A stretch of 15,839 nt of DNA from Alphaproteobacteria bacterium (GTDB lineage: Bacteria > Pseudomonadota > Alphaproteobacteria > Puniceispirillales > Puniceispirillaceae): assembly GCA_011524805.1 (NCBI GenBank), contig WTJO01000242.1, positions 1 through 15,839 on the forward strand. The letters run 5' to 3'. Of the stretch, positions 15,582 to 15,839 are shown piece by piece. Each line of letters starts with the position of its first letter. Position 1 is the stretch's first letter. The notes beneath the pieces were generated by a model. The model was not told where the DNA came from. It was given only the letters and a program-made list of their open reading frames with translations, and did not search any database. Made by a program: the position numbers and the translations under genes.

Positions 15582-15839
15582 ATGAAAACCCTATATGGCA
15601 ATGCAGGGAGCGGGCCTGCTAGCAAATCAATTCAACGCAAAACATCACAGATACCACCCTATGGCTATATTGCCGCAATCGGGCTGGTCGCATCGGCAGA
15701 ACAGGCCTATGCAAAACAGGTTGGCGTTAGTGATGTTGTCACAAGTACAACCATCAACCCTGATGACAACAGGGATGTATTGCTGGATTTATCAAATCTT
15801 GATGTATCTGGCTTTACCCCTGATACAACAAATCTATAC
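15582..15839 (+). CDS. N-terminal part of an unrecognised, probably exported protein (cut by window edge)
   Basis: An open frame of 86 codons runs without a stop to the window end. The ATG at 15582 has AAGGAA about 8 bases upstream; an in-frame ATG at 15576 is too close to that site. The N terminus is a basic, polar stretch of about 28 residues, then YGYIAAIGLVASAEQAYAKQ (residues 29-48), which looks like the hydrophobic core and AxA cleavage site of a long signal peptide. After it the sequence is rich in Asp, Thr, Ser and Val (INPDDNRDVLLDL, FTPDTTNLY), as in secreted or surface repeat proteins such as adhesins or autotransporters. I do not recognise the family. A cell-surface role is inferred from composition only. 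Confidence 0.6.
   Translation, partial: MKTLYGNAGSGPASKSIQRKTSQIPPYGYIAAIGLVASAEQAYAKQVGVSDVVTSTTINPDDNRDVLLDLSNLDVSGFTPDTTNLY

Overview
The window looks like a chromosomal segment of an alphaproteobacterium of moderate GC content. The evidence is the membrane-bound PuuD-type urate hydroxylase, the ELM1-like (DUF1022/COG3660) protein, an XdhB closely similar to my recollection of the Rhodobacter capsulatus enzyme, and the 1b-type aspartate aminotransferase. A marine SAR116-like lineage is possible, but I cannot establish that from sequence alone. No insertion sequences, CRISPR arrays, tRNAs or rRNAs were seen.

Region 1 (1-7052) is a purine-catabolism cluster. On the minus strand, in order of transcription, are hiuH, xdhA, xdhB, xdhC and puuD, the last cut by the left edge. 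The first four are packed with gaps or overlaps of 10, 0 and -8 bases; a 92-base gap with a hairpin precedes puuD. uraD is transcribed divergently from a 129-base intergenic region. XdhAB (matured with XdhC) makes urate from hypoxanthine/xanthine. PuuD oxidises urate to 5-hydroxyisourate at the membrane through a fused cytochrome c. HiuH hydrolyses that to OHCU, and UraD decarboxylates OHCU to (S)-allantoin. Every enzyme from hypoxanthine to allantoin is therefore present.

Region 2 (7053-12968) holds single-function genes. An ELM1-like gene follows uraD on the plus strand and converges with msrP, a Tat-exported molybdopterin methionine-sulfoxide reductase with no msrQ beside it. Next come a minus-strand aspartate aminotransferase with its own terminator and plus-strand uvrB.

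Region 3 (12965-15839) holds an EamA-family (DMT) transporter gene whose stop codon overlaps that of uvrB, and a divergently transcribed CaCA-family Na+/Ca2+ antiporter. A 534-base AT-rich gap follows, containing a perfect DnaA box. The window ends in the first 86 codons of an unrecognised, probably exported protein.

I found no clearly undescribed system. The points most worth a second look are the compact urate pathway built on a respiratory-type urate hydroxylase, the orphan msrP, the AT-rich DnaA-box region and the secreted-protein gene beginning at the right edge.
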